Notes under the pieces: generated by a model | Databases searched by the model: none | Told to the model about the DNA's origin: nothing | The model's input: only the letters and a program-made list of their open reading frames with translations | Shown: positions 28,086-36,238 of the stretch, in pieces | Layout of the letters: each line of letters starts with the position of its first letter | How positions within the stretch are numbered: position 1 is the first letter of the stretch | Position numbers and translations under genes: made by a program | NCBI GenBank assembly: GCA_041390365.1 | Contig: JAWKQB010000002.1 | Location: forward strand, 248,001-312,000 | Origin: Syntrophotaleaceae bacterium | Lineage (GTDB): Bacteria; Desulfobacterota; Desulfuromonadia; Desulfuromonadales; Syntrophotaleaceae | Reading direction: 5' to 3' | DNA length: 64,000 nucleotides

Positions 28086-29338
28086 GGATTGTCAGTGCCT
28101 TGCTCGGGGTTTTCGATTTTGGATAACAGAAACTCCGCCAGAGCCGCCGTTTCCTGATCTGTCAGATTCAGATCGGGCATAGCCGGATAGTCGGGATCGA
28201 TTTTGACCGGATCCTTCAGATAGGCCTGCAGGTTCTCGCTCTGGTTTCGGTATTTCGGCAGAACCGCATTGAGGGGTGGCCCGACAAGTCGCTGGTCGTA
28301 GCGGTGACAGACAGTGCATTTTTGGGAAAAAAGAGCCTCCCCTTCCTGAATGCCGGGGGAGGGCGCAGCCGGTTCCATTTCGGGAACGGGAGCTTTTTCC
28401 CTTTCTCCCCCGAGAGCGAGCGCTTCGGTTCTGGCCAGTCCGGCCAAAACGACGGGTTCCAAAGCCCTTTCCCGGGCAACAGAGTTGTTGAGGACCCAAA
28501 AAGTGATCAACAGACAGAGGGTGACAATCAGAGGGGTACCGACATTTTTGTTCGAACCGAAACAGGCGGTTGACAGCAGAACAGCTGCGGCAGCGGTAGA
28601 CGCCAGAAACAGGCCGCCAAGAATGAAATGGGACGCCGAGAAGGCCAGGCCTGGAATCAGGGCGAGTTCCAGAAACAGACAGAAAGGCAGCAGCAGGACG
28701 GCAACAAGAATCAGAGGATGAGCCCGATGGGGAAAATAGCCGGCCCCGGCGCGCAATCTTCCGGCCGTAGCCATCAACAAAGCCAGCAGCCCGAATTCCA
28801 GAAAGCGGACGAGGCCGTGCCATGAGGCAAACAGGGCCGGTCGGGCAGGGATAAAGGGCCACGCTTCAGGGATAAGGAGCAGACTTTCGGCGTTGAGCAG
28901 CAAAAAGACCACTCCGAACAGCAACACCTCCCCCTCCAGGCCGAGCAAAAAGAAAAAACCGGTTATGAAATCCTGCTCAAAGGTGTACTGCCGTGCCCAC
29001 AGGAGCAGGACAAGGCCGATGGAAAAGGCAAGGGTCAGGGTAACCCAGAAGGAGCTGTAAAGAACGGTGGCACGGTAGGCGATTTTAAGGGCCAGCAGAT
29101 TGAAGGAGAGGCAAAGAACCAGAAACAGCCCGGTCCGCCACCCGGAGAGAATCCTCGGCCCGTGGTTGTTCAGGGTCGCCGGGGTTTTCTTGGTGGAATT
29201 CGGCCGGGCTCGAAAGGCCACAGGCAGCCTGAAAAATGCCTCACCCATCAAATAGCAGAGCAGCAGGCTGAGGAGAATCTGCGTGGCTGCCTGAAAACCT
29301 TTCAACAGCAGAATGTTTTCCTGGATCGCTGGCAACAT
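28082..29338 (-). CDS. Membrane protein with C-terminal monoheme cytochrome c domain (ActE-like)
   Basis: Protein of 418 residues and first gene of the act operon. The first ~300 residues form about eight transmembrane helices. The last ~90 residues are a class I cytochrome c domain with CTVCHRYD and a likely axial Met in YPAMPDL. The usual stand-alone monoheme ActE is absent from the operon, so this fused cytochrome may take its place and hand electrons to the caa3 oxidase. The membrane part was not recognised with certainty. It overlaps actA by 4 bp. Confidence 0.75.
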   Translation of the reverse strand: MLPAIQENILLLKGFQAATQILLSLLLCYLMGEAFFRLPVAFRARPNSTKKTPATLNNHGPRILSGWRTGLFLVLCLSFNLLALKIAYRATVLYSSFWVTLTLAFSIGLVLLLWARQYTFEQDFITGFFFLLGLEGEVLLFGVVFLLLNAESLLLIPEAWPFIPARPALFASWHGLVRFLEFGLLALLMATAGRLRAGAGYFPHRAHPLILVAVLLLPFCLFLELALIPGLAFSASHFILGGLFLASTAAAAVLLSTACFGSNKNVGTPLIVTLCLLITFWVLNNSVARERALEPVVLAGLARTEALALGGEREKAPVPEMEPAAPSPGIQEGEALFSQKCTVCHRYDQRLVGPPLNAVLPKYRNQSENLQAYLKDPVKIDPDYPAMPDLNLTDQETAALAEFLLSKIENPEQGTDNP

Positions 29339-29571
29339 TGAAAATTCCGAGGGAATGAGGTCCTCAAGACTGGCGGCAGATACGCCTGCTAATTAAATCA
29401 TATCGCCGCGATTTTGCAACACTTCCTGCTGGACCACAGGTCAGCGAAAACCCGATGGGAGCTTTTCCGCGACGCCTACGCAGCGCATGAAGAAATCGGT
29501 AAAGGCCTGAGCTCCATGACAGAAATTGTCCTCGGAGGTGGATGGCGGGTGCAGCGGGGACAGCTCTTTGT

Positions 29572-30252
29572 TTATTCCACCCTGTGTCCGGTTACGGGAA
29601 TTCGCAGCATGGGAGTACGCGGACTACTGGTTTTAAGGGTGATGTATCCGGCAAAGCGGGCTTTGTCCTCTTCTGGTGTAAGGGTAATCTCAATCTCCAC
29701 CGTCTCCTCCGGCCCCAGCTTTTCCTGGGACAGTTCCGCGACCAGTTGCCTGCTAGTGGTTTTCAAATCGGAAAGAAACAGGGTATTGCTCCCCTTGTTG
29801 GTCAGGACAACCTTCGCTCTGCTGGGGGTCTTTTTGTCCAAATTCGAGAACTGCAGCCGTGAAGGCAGGACTTCGATCTCTTTCTGAACCTGGCCCTGCA
29901 GTTGGAAGCGGACTGTTTTTTGCAGTGGGTCATTGGTATGCAGAAAAATGGTTTTGACCACCGAACCGGAAAAGCCGTTGGAATCGAAGACGGTTTTCAC
30001 TTCGCCGAATCCCCCTGGGGGGATGCTGTCCGAGGAAAGCAGGGCCGCGGTACACCCGCAGGAACTGCGGACCTTGTTGATGATCAGCGTCGAATCACCA
30101 CTGTTTTTGAACCGGAAGGTATGCTCCAGCCTGCTCCCTTCGGCAATCTGGCCGAAATGGAATACGGGCTTTTCCGGAGAAATGGAAGGACCTCCCGCCC
30201 AGGGTGAGGCGGGCGCAAACAGCAGCAGAAGTGAAAGGGCAATAATTTTCAT
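29572..30252 (-). CDS. DUF1573 secreted protein
   Basis: Protein of 226 residues. ATG 30252 begins a clear signal peptide (MKIIALSLLLLFAPASPWAGG) with GAGAGGATC just upstream; the frame continues further upstream but without signal features. The mature part has two Ig/ASH-like beta domains. The first carries the DUF1573 hallmark FRFKNSGDSTLII followed by VRSSCGCTAA, with the CGC cysteines. It lies upstream of the alternative complex III operon on the same strand, so an export or complex-assembly role is possible but not shown. Confidence 0.85.
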   Translation of the reverse strand: MKIIALSLLLLFAPASPWAGGPSISPEKPVFHFGQIAEGSRLEHTFRFKNSGDSTLIINKVRSSCGCTAALLSSDSIPPGGFGEVKTVFDSNGFSGSVVKTIFLHTNDPLQKTVRFQLQGQVQKEIEVLPSRLQFSNLDKKTPSRAKVVLTNKGSNTLFLSDLKTTSRQLVAELSQEKLGPEETVEIEITLTPEEDKARFAGYITLKTSSPRTPMLRIPVTGHRVE

Positions 30253-30404
30253 GATCCTCTCGCATTTGATTGGGGCTAACCGAAGATGATCGGGCTTCGA
30301 CCTGTCATCGCCGGCAAAAGGTGGAGGGGGACGTTCTGAGGAGGTATATAACACAGAAAAGTCCTTTTTGGCCAGAACTGACCGGCCTCCATCGGTCGAA
30401 TCAT

Positions 30405-30434
30405 TTGACACCCGGTTGGGCAATTTGCTATAGA
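30405..30434 (+). promoter_or_regulatory. Sigma-70-type promoter of hpt
   Basis: TTGACA at 30405-30410 and TATAGA at 30429-30434 with an 18-bp spacer, 36 bp before the hpt ATG. Confidence 0.75.
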
Positions 30435-30469
30435 ATCTCTTTTCAAAACCTTTTGCATTTCAGGAATTC

Positions 30470-31024
30470 ATGTCGGAACCCGTTCTGAAAAAGCTTTATT
30501 CCCAAAAAACCATCGCTGCTCACGTCCGCCGTTTGGGAGAGGAAATCAGCCGGGATTTCGCCGGTGAGGACATTCTGTGCGTCGGTGTACTCAAGGGCGC
30601 TTTCCTTTTTTTTTCGGATCTGGTCCGGCGTCTCACGGTGGCCTCGAGTGTTGATTTCGTCCGCGTGGCTAGTTACGGTTCCGGTACTCAATCCTCCGGC
30701 ATCGTCGAGTTGCGTCAGGACCTGGAGACGACGGTTCAGGGGCGCAACGTCATCATCATCGACGATATCCTGGATACCGGATTTTCTCTTCAATTTCTGT
30801 ACCACCATCTTCAGGGACGTCGGCCGAAAACCTTGAAAACCTGCGTTCTGCTGGACAAGACAGGCAATCGGAAGATACCTTTCGCCGCCGACTATGTGGG
30901 GATGGCCCTGGAGAGCGGGTTTGTGGTCGGGTATGGTCTTGACTACCAGGAGCGATACCGGTCCCTGGCGGACATCTATCTGCTTCAGGAAAACCAGGCC
31001 GCCTCTGCAAGAGGGTTGGCATGA
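30470..31024 (+). CDS. hpt: Hypoxanthine phosphoribosyltransferase
   Basis: Protein of 184 residues; purine salvage (hypoxanthine or guanine plus PRPP to IMP or GMP). The PRPP-binding motif VIIIDDILDTG is at about 94-104. The flexible-loop region ASYGSGTQSSG and the purine-contact segment YVGMALESGFVVGYGLDY match the family. It overlaps the next gene by 4 bp (ATGA), which suggests translational coupling with the zinc-ribbon/DUF3426 protein. Confidence 0.93.
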   Translation: MSEPVLKKLYSQKTIAAHVRRLGEEISRDFAGEDILCVGVLKGAFLFFSDLVRRLTVASSVDFVRVASYGSGTQSSGIVELRQDLETTVQGRNVIIIDDILDTGFSLQFLYHHLQGRRPKTLKTCVLLDKTGNRKIPFAADYVGMALESGFVVGYGLDYQERYRSLADIYLLQENQAASARGLA

Positions 31025-32145
31025 TCATTCAGTGTCCGCAATGCCAGTCACGTTTCAAGCTGCCCCCGGAAAAAACCAAAACCGGTGGGACCAAGGTGCG
31101 GTGCACCAAGTGCAAAAGCATATTCTTCATCACACCCCCCGGAGAGGCCGGCAAGGCGGGCTCCGCTTTGATGACCGACAAGGGTTCCGGGGACAGTTGG
31201 GCGGAATTCTTCAAGCAGGAACAGGATCCGCCGCTCCCGGGTTCCGACAAGGAGCCGATCGATTTTTTCGGCCAAAGCTTCGACGCCGCTGAATTTTTTG
31301 CGCAGGGGGAGGAAGGCGGGGAATTTTTTCTCAATGGAGAACCGGCGCCGGAATCCCCTTTGTTGGAGCAGGACTCCGATTTTATTCCCGCAATAAAGGG
31401 TGGTTTCAGCCTGGATGGAGCCCAGGAGGGCGAGCAGGCGAAATTTCAGGACAATCATTCTCCTGCTACATCGACCGGAGCGGGCCGGGAATCTCTGCCT
31501 CCCCTGACCCTGGCCAAGGAGGAGGATCCTTTGCCGCTGGACGGGGAATTTCAACAGGAAATCAAGCTTTCCCACATTCCGTCCGTTCCCGATTCCTTGC
31601 CCCAGGGCGCACGAAAAAAAAGATCGTCGCTGGGCCCCCTGCTGTTTCTGCTGCTGCTGGCAGTGCTGGCCGCCGGAGGTTTTCTGCTTTACCGGCAGGG
31701 CCTGCTGCCCGATTATCTGCAGCCCTGGAAAAGCCAGCAGAAAGGCCTCCCTCCTCCGGTGGACCTACGACCCTCAGAACTCAGCGGGTATCATGTATTG
31801 AATTCCCGGGAGGGCAATCTTTTTGTCGTGACGGGAGAGGTCGTGAACCAGGGTTCCGAGGCCCGCGCCGAAATCAGGGTGGCCGGGGTTGTCTTCGACA
31901 AAGGCGGAGCCGTTGTCGCCCGTCAAACGGCCTATTGCGGCAATCCCTTCAGCCGGTCCGAATTACGCTCTCTGCCTTTCGATCGGATAGGGGAAAGAAT
32001 GAACAATCAGTTCGGCGAGGTGCTTTCCAATATCAACATCGAGCCGAACAAAAGTGTTCCTTTTGTCATTGTTTTCAAAGGGGTTCCCGAGGATGTGGCG
32101 GAATTCGGGGTGGAAGTACTTGATTCCAGACCGGTTGTAAAGTAG
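31021..32145 (+). CDS. Zinc-ribbon, membrane-anchored DUF3426 protein
   Basis: Protein of 374 residues. The N-terminal MJ0042-type zinc ribbon has CPQC at 5-8 and CTKC at 29-32. A long acidic, low-complexity linker follows, then one transmembrane helix at ~202-222 (LLFLLLLAVLAAGGFLLY) and a C-terminal DUF3426 beta domain (SGYHVLNSREGNLFVVTGEVVN). Such proteins are common in deltaproteobacteria and beta/gammaproteobacteria; no function is established. It is coupled to hpt by overlapping stop and start codons. Confidence 0.85.
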   Translation: MIIQCPQCQSRFKLPPEKTKTGGTKVRCTKCKSIFFITPPGEAGKAGSALMTDKGSGDSWAEFFKQEQDPPLPGSDKEPIDFFGQSFDAAEFFAQGEEGGEFFLNGEPAPESPLLEQDSDFIPAIKGGFSLDGAQEGEQAKFQDNHSPATSTGAGRESLPPLTLAKEEDPLPLDGEFQQEIKLSHIPSVPDSLPQGARKKRSSLGPLLFLLLLAVLAAGGFLLYRQGLLPDYLQPWKSQQKGLPPPVDLRPSELSGYHVLNSREGNLFVVTGEVVNQGSEARAEIRVAGVVFDKGGAVVARQTAYCGNPFSRSELRSLPFDRIGERMNNQFGEVLSNINIEPNKSVPFVIVFKGVPEDVAEFGVEVLDSRPVVK

Positions 32146-32194
32146 GCGAGGTAAAAAAGAAAAAGCCACGGCTGGCGCCGGGCCGCTATCGCAA

Positions 32195-32392
32195 TCAGGA
32201 TTGTTTTTTATTGTCCTGCTCTTTCTCGGATTCGCTGGGAGTTATGTCGATTTCGTCCTGGCCTCTCAAAGATCTTTGAAAGTTGCGGATACCCTTGCCC
32301 AGTGAGGCGCCGAATTCAGGGATTTTGCGCCCGCCGAAGATCAGCAGGATAACCGCCAGTATCAAAAGCAGTTCGGTGGTCCCTGGCCACAT
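32195..32392 (-). CDS. tatA: Sec-independent protein translocase TatA
   Basis: Protein of 65 residues. One N-terminal transmembrane helix (TELLLILAVILLIFG), the FGGRKIPE hinge and an amphipathic helix (LGKGIRNFQRSL) are diagnostic of TatA/E, followed by a charged tail. AGGAG precedes the ATG. It would form the Tat pore with TatC, which is not in the window. A possible local substrate is ActB, whose signal begins with an RRxFL motif. Confidence 0.93.
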   Translation of the reverse strand: MWPGTTELLLILAVILLIFGGRKIPEFGASLGKGIRNFQRSLRGQDEIDITPSESEKEQDNKKQS

Positions 32393-32453
32393 AGGTTACT
32401 CCTCGCTTTTGCTCATCAAGGGCTTGTATTGGAGCAGGGGTCGGGTCGGCAGC

Positions 32454-32488
32454 AAAAAAGATGGGAGCGCCCCTACGGGAGCGCTCCC
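32454..32488 (-). terminator. Terminator downstream of the ferredoxin gene
   Basis: A perfect 8-bp stem GGGAGCGC/GCGCTCCC (32463-32470 and 32481-32488). On the minus strand it is followed by a run of six Ts (A6 at 32454-32459), just past the ferredoxin stop codon. T7 on the other side makes it possibly bidirectional. Confidence 0.85.
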
Positions 32489-32496
32489 GCCTTTTT

Positions 32497-32667
32497 TTAG
32501 CCGGGTTTGATAGCCTCAACCGGGCAGGCGTCCAGACAGGCGCCGCAGCTGGTGCAGTCGTCGGCATCGATAACAAAAATGTCATCACCCTCGGAGATGG
32601 CGCCGAGAGGACAGGTGTCTTCGCATGCACCACAGTTGATGCAATCTTCGGTAATGGTATAAGCCAT
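32497..32667 (-). CDS. 2[4Fe-4S] ferredoxin
   Basis: Protein of 56 residues. Two cluster motifs of the clostridial type are present: CINCGACEDTCP starting at residue 9 and CTSCGACLDACP starting at residue 38, both complete. It begins MAYTITED, the usual start for this family. GGAGGTG lies 6-12 bp before the ATG. It is a low-potential electron carrier for anaerobic oxidoreductases. It stands alone between tatA and ackA. Confidence 0.95.
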   Translation of the reverse strand: MAYTITEDCINCGACEDTCPLGAISEGDDIFVIDADDCTSCGACLDACPVEAIKPG

Positions 32668-32721
32668 GGGGTTTCACCTCCTTTGCTTTTGGATAAATGG
32701 CAGTTTGAAACCAACAGGGAC

Positions 32722-32751
32722 TATATACACTACCTTATGTTCCCTTGTCCA
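32722..32751 (-). promoter_or_regulatory. Sigma-70-type promoter of the ferredoxin gene
   Basis: Minus-strand TGGACA (32746-32751) and TATATA (32722-32727), spacer 18 bp, about 55 bp before the ferredoxin ATG. Confidence 0.6.
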
Positions 32752-32790
32752 CCGATAAAGGTAGTATTTATTTTGCGGGAAACAATCTCC

Positions 32791-32819
32791 TTGCAATTAG
32801 CAGATCCATGCTTTAGTAT
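32791..32819 (+). promoter_or_regulatory. Candidate sigma-70 promoter of ackA
   Basis: TTGCAA (32791-32796) and TAGTAT (32814-32819) with a 17-bp spacer. The leader to the ackA ATG is about 110 nt. Confidence 0.45.
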
Positions 32820-32933
32820 CTCACCGTTTGTGCCCTGCCCGGGAGTTTTACGAAAACCAAAAACTGTTTGATTGTTCAAGGGTTAGGCAGTTTTTCAAAA
32901 GGCTGCTCAAAAATTAGAGGAGGAAGTTGGGTT

Positions 32934-34199
32934 ATGGATATTCTTGCACTAAACTGCGGCAGTTCATCCGTCAAGTATCAGCTTTACAACTGGGACCGGA
33001 GGGAAGTGGTCGCCAAGGGCGTCGTCGAAAGGGTCGGTATCGGCGAATCCTTCATTTCCCATGAAGTCCCCGGTCGGCAGGATTACAAATGCAATCATGA
33101 CTGCCCCGATCATACCGTCGCCATCGGTCTGATCATCAAGACCCTCACCGATCCGGAAGTCGGTGTAGTCAAGACCATGAGCGAGATCTCCGCGGTAGGC
33201 CACCGGGTGGTGCACGGCGGGGAAAAATTCGCCAGCTCGGTGATGATCGACGATGAAGTTCTGCAGGCCATCAAAGATGTGCAACACCTGGCGCCTCTGC
33301 ACAATCCGCCCAATATCATGGGGATTGAAGCGGCCCAGAAAGTGCTGCCCGACGTGCCCCACGTGGCCATTTTCGACACTGCCTTTCACCAGACCATGCC
33401 GCAGGAAGCCTATATCTATCCGCTGCCCTACGAATGGTACGAAAAGCACAGCGTTCGCCGCTACGGCTTTCACGGCACCTCACACCTCTACGTTTCCAAG
33501 CGGGCCGCCGTGCTCCTGGGCAAGGATGCCAAGGATTGCAACATCATCACCCTGCACATCGGCAACGGCGCCTCACATGCCGCCATCCGCGGCGGGGTCT
33601 GCGTCGATACCAGCATGGGTCTGACCCCCCTCGAAGGCGCCGTCATGGGAACCCGCTGCGGCGATATCGATCCTGCCATCCCCACCTTCATCATGCAGCT
33701 CGAAGGGTGCTCCGCCAAGGAGATGGACAACATCCTGAACAAAAAATCAGGCCTGCTGGGCATCACCGGCAAGTACACCGACCGTCGGGATATCGGTGAA
33801 GGGATCGCCGCCGGCGACAAGCGCTGCAAACTGGCCCATGACATCGAAGCCTATCGCATCAAGAAATACATCGGCGCCTACATGGCCGCGCTGGGCAGGG
33901 TCGACGCCATTGTTTTCACCGCCGGCGTCGGCGAGATGGGCAGCGAAATCCGGCAGGCGGCCCTTGAGGGGCTGGAGCCTCTGGGTGTCAAAGTGGACAA
34001 GGAAAAGAACCTCAAGACCCGCACCAAAAAGGCCGAGGTGGAAATCTCCACCCCCGATTCACCGGTCAAGGTGTTCGTCATTCCCACCGACGAAGAGCTG
34101 GTCTTCACCGAAGACGTGGTCGGCATTCTGGAGAACACCTACAGCGATCACATGAGCTTCGACTACAGCTTCAAGTCCAAGGACTACGAACGGAAATAA
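32934..34199 (+). CDS. ackA: Acetate kinase
   Basis: Protein of 421 residues; interconverts acetate + ATP and acetyl phosphate. The N-terminal LNCGSSSVKYQLYN phosphate-binding motif, HRVVHGGEKF, the catalytic-His segment RRYGFHGTSHLYVS and the HIGNGAS motif are all present. ATG 32934 has AGAGGAGGAAG just upstream; the longer open frame to 32868 lacks support. It is convergent with pta, with a group II intron between them. Confidence 0.97.
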   Translation: MDILALNCGSSSVKYQLYNWDRREVVAKGVVERVGIGESFISHEVPGRQDYKCNHDCPDHTVAIGLIIKTLTDPEVGVVKTMSEISAVGHRVVHGGEKFASSVMIDDEVLQAIKDVQHLAPLHNPPNIMGIEAAQKVLPDVPHVAIFDTAFHQTMPQEAYIYPLPYEWYEKHSVRRYGFHGTSHLYVSKRAAVLLGKDAKDCNIITLHIGNGASHAAIRGGVCVDTSMGLTPLEGAVMGTRCGDIDPAIPTFIMQLEGCSAKEMDNILNKKSGLLGITGKYTDRRDIGEGIAAGDKRCKLAHDIEAYRIKKYIGAYMAALGRVDAIVFTAGVGEMGSEIRQAALEGLEPLGVKVDKEKNLKTRTKKAEVEISTPDSPVKVFVIPTDEELVFTEDVVGILENTYSDHMSFDYSFKSKDYERK

Positions 34200-34247
34200 T
34201 TTTCGGGAAGAATGCTTTTTTGATTTACCCAGGATAGAAACAAAAAA

Positions 34248-34275
34248 GGCCGGCGCTTGCGCGTCGGCCTTTTTT
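34248..34275 (+). terminator. Rho-independent terminator of ackA
   Basis: GGCCGGCGC/GCGTCGGCC (9 bp with one G-U pair), loop TTGC, followed by T6; A6 precedes it. It ends 5 bp before the group II intron's 5' boundary and is the probable recognition structure for intron insertion. Confidence 0.92.
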
Positions 34276-34740
34276 GTTTGGTGCGCCAGGCATGGCGCGT
34301 AGCGCCTTGACTGGCGCTGTTCCGGTTGTTGTGGTGATAACCGGATGACTTGGGGGTGTAAGTCCCCTGTGGACCCTGATGGCGGGAACCACTAGCCGAA
34401 CGGCAAGGGTGTCCACCGCGAGGTGGGATCTGAAGGAAGCCGCAGGCAAACTCCCGGCCCGACGAACAGAAATCGCATACGAGGCAGTTCCATCCGGGCG
34501 AGAAGGCCAACATCTTCAAAGCCCCATAGCCATCCGGGAGGGTGGGGCTGTAGATGCGGCGGGTATATGGGAGGAAGGTCACGCGCATTACCCTGGGAGA
34601 TCTGCCGATCTGCCTCGTGCTACCGGCGTCGAGAGGCGTCGGGACGGGTCGGCAGAAGTCAGCAGAGGCCATAGTAGCCGGGGTTGACCATCCCGGTGAA
34701 GGGCCGAACACGAGGCGCCATTCAGGAGACTCGAATTTCG

Positions 34741-36144
34741 ATGACGATCGAAGAAGCAGAAGCCCTGGTTGAGATATCAGGGGCCGCGCCCGAGGGTAGC
34801 GACCGGAAGTCGCAAGAGTATGGCACAGGTGCGTCAAACGTCACGGCATGCCGGGAACCGTCCTGGACGGAAGCGGAGACGCGGCTGATGGAAGAGGTTG
34901 TCAGTCGCGGCAACATGATGGCGGCCTACGACCGGGTGGTTGGCAACAAGGGAGCCCCCGGCATCGACGGGATGCAGGTGGGTGAGCTGAAAGGCTACCT
35001 GGTCAAGGAATGGCCGCGCATCAAGGAGGACCTGCTGAACGGAAGCTACCAGCCCCAACCGGTGCGGAAGGTCGAGATACCCAAGCCCGGCGGCGGGGTG
35101 CGCATGCTCGGCATTCCCACGGTGCTGGACCGGCTCATTCAGCAGGCGCTGCATCAGGAGCTGATGCGGCTGTTCGATACCGGATTCTCCGATAGCTCCT
35201 ACGGGTTTCGGCCCGGACGGAGCGCCCACCAGGCGGTACAAGCAGCCCGCAGGCATGTGGCCGAAGGGCGGCGGTGGGTGGTCGATATCGACCTGGAGAA
35301 GTTCTTCGACCGGGTCGGACACGACGTGCTTATGGCACGAGTGGCCCGCAAGGTCAAAGACCCCCGTGTACTGCGACTGATCCGCAGATACCTGAGGGCC
35401 GGAGTGCTCGAAGGGGGGATCGTCTCGCCACGGGTGGAAGGGACGCCGCAAGGCGGCCCGCTCTCGCCGCTGTTGTCGAACATCCTGCTTGACGAGTTCG
35501 ACAAGGAACTGGAGAGGCGCGGCCACGCCTTCTGCCGTTATGCCGATGATTGCAACATTTACGTGCGCAGTCGGCAATCGGCGGAGCGGGTCATGGCTTC
35601 GCTGATCCAGTTTCTCGAACAGCGGCTGAAACTCAAGGTCAACCGCGTCAAAAGCGCCGTTGGCCGCCCCTGGGAGAGAACCTTTCTGGGTTACAGGATG
35701 ACCTTTCACAAGAAACCGCGGCTCAAGGTGGCTGAAGGCTCTGTGAAACGGTTCAAGGCCAACCTCAGAGAGCTCTTTCGTCGGGGAAGGGGACACAGCC
35801 TCAAACGGGTCATCGAAGAGTCCACCCCGAAACTGCGGGGATGGATCGCCTACTTTCGGCTGGCGGAAGTCAAAGGCATCTTCGAAGAACTGGATAGCTG
35901 GGTCAGGCGGAAACTACGCTGCATTCTGTGGCGGCAGTGGAAGCGCTCTTTTACGCGGGCCAGGAATTTGATGCGGCGGGGATTGTCGGAACTCAGAGCA
36001 TGGAGGTCGGCTCAAAACGGGCGAGGCCCCTGGTGGAATGCAGGAGCCTCGCACATGCACGATGCGTTTCGAAAATCCTTCTTCGATAAACTGGGGCTGA
36101 TCTGCTTGGTAGACAGTCTCAGACGCTTTCAGAGTGCTTTGTGA
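34741..36144 (+). CDS. ltrA: Group II intron reverse transcriptase/maturase
   Basis: Protein of 467 residues. RT motifs are intact: YGFRPGRSAHQAV, VVDIDLEKFFDRV, GTPQGGPLSPLLSNILLDE, and the catalytic FCRYADDCNIY with YADD. The maturase (X) domain ends with GPWWNAGASHMHDAF. There is no C-terminal HNH endonuclease domain, as expected for class C. The start is taken at ATG 34741 (AGGAGACT upstream); the frame is open to 34684. The stop codon abuts domain V directly. The protein would splice the intron and copy it at new sites. Confidence 0.93.
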   Translation: MTIEEAEALVEISGAAPEGSDRKSQEYGTGASNVTACREPSWTEAETRLMEEVVSRGNMMAAYDRVVGNKGAPGIDGMQVGELKGYLVKEWPRIKEDLLNGSYQPQPVRKVEIPKPGGGVRMLGIPTVLDRLIQQALHQELMRLFDTGFSDSSYGFRPGRSAHQAVQAARRHVAEGRRWVVDIDLEKFFDRVGHDVLMARVARKVKDPRVLRLIRRYLRAGVLEGGIVSPRVEGTPQGGPLSPLLSNILLDEFDKELERRGHAFCRYADDCNIYVRSRQSAERVMASLIQFLEQRLKLKVNRVKSAVGRPWERTFLGYRMTFHKKPRLKVAEGSVKRFKANLRELFRRGRGHSLKRVIEESTPKLRGWIAYFRLAEVKGIFEELDSWVRRKLRCILWRQWKRSFTRARNLMRRGLSELRAWRSAQNGRGPWWNAGASHMHDAFRKSFFDKLGLICLVDSLRRFQSAL

Positions 36145-36176
36145 ACCGCCGTGTACGGAACCGTACGCACGGTGGT
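36145..36176 (+). other. Group II intron domain V
   Basis: The stem ACCGCCGTG/CACGGTGGT (with an internal G-U pair) is followed by a 2-nt bulge (CG), a 4-bp distal stem TACG/CGTA and loop GAAC. The catalytic triad reads CGC. Domain VI follows to 36215. Confidence 0.8.
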
Positions 36177-36238
36177 GTGGGAGGACGGCGGGGGTGACCC
36201 CGCCTCCTACCCGATCAGGATGTCTTATGCGGGGCGGA

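Larger units (their letters stand above)
34281..36215 (+). mobile_element. Group II intron, terminator-inserted (probable class C)
   Basis: About 1.93 kb. The 5' end GTGCGCCAGG at 34281 fits the GUGYG start of group II introns. The 3' end ...CCTACCCGAT at 36215 has a likely bulged branch-point A at 36209. It sits 5 bp after the ackA terminator hairpin. Domain V has a CGC triad, as in class C introns. A complete reverse transcriptase/maturase is encoded within, so the element may be active. Boundaries are assigned from motifs, not from an empty site. Confidence 0.85.

Noticed and set aside
34225..34837. Reading frames in the 5' part of the group II intron
   Set aside because: This is structured intron RNA (domains I-IV); the frames have no protein-like features.
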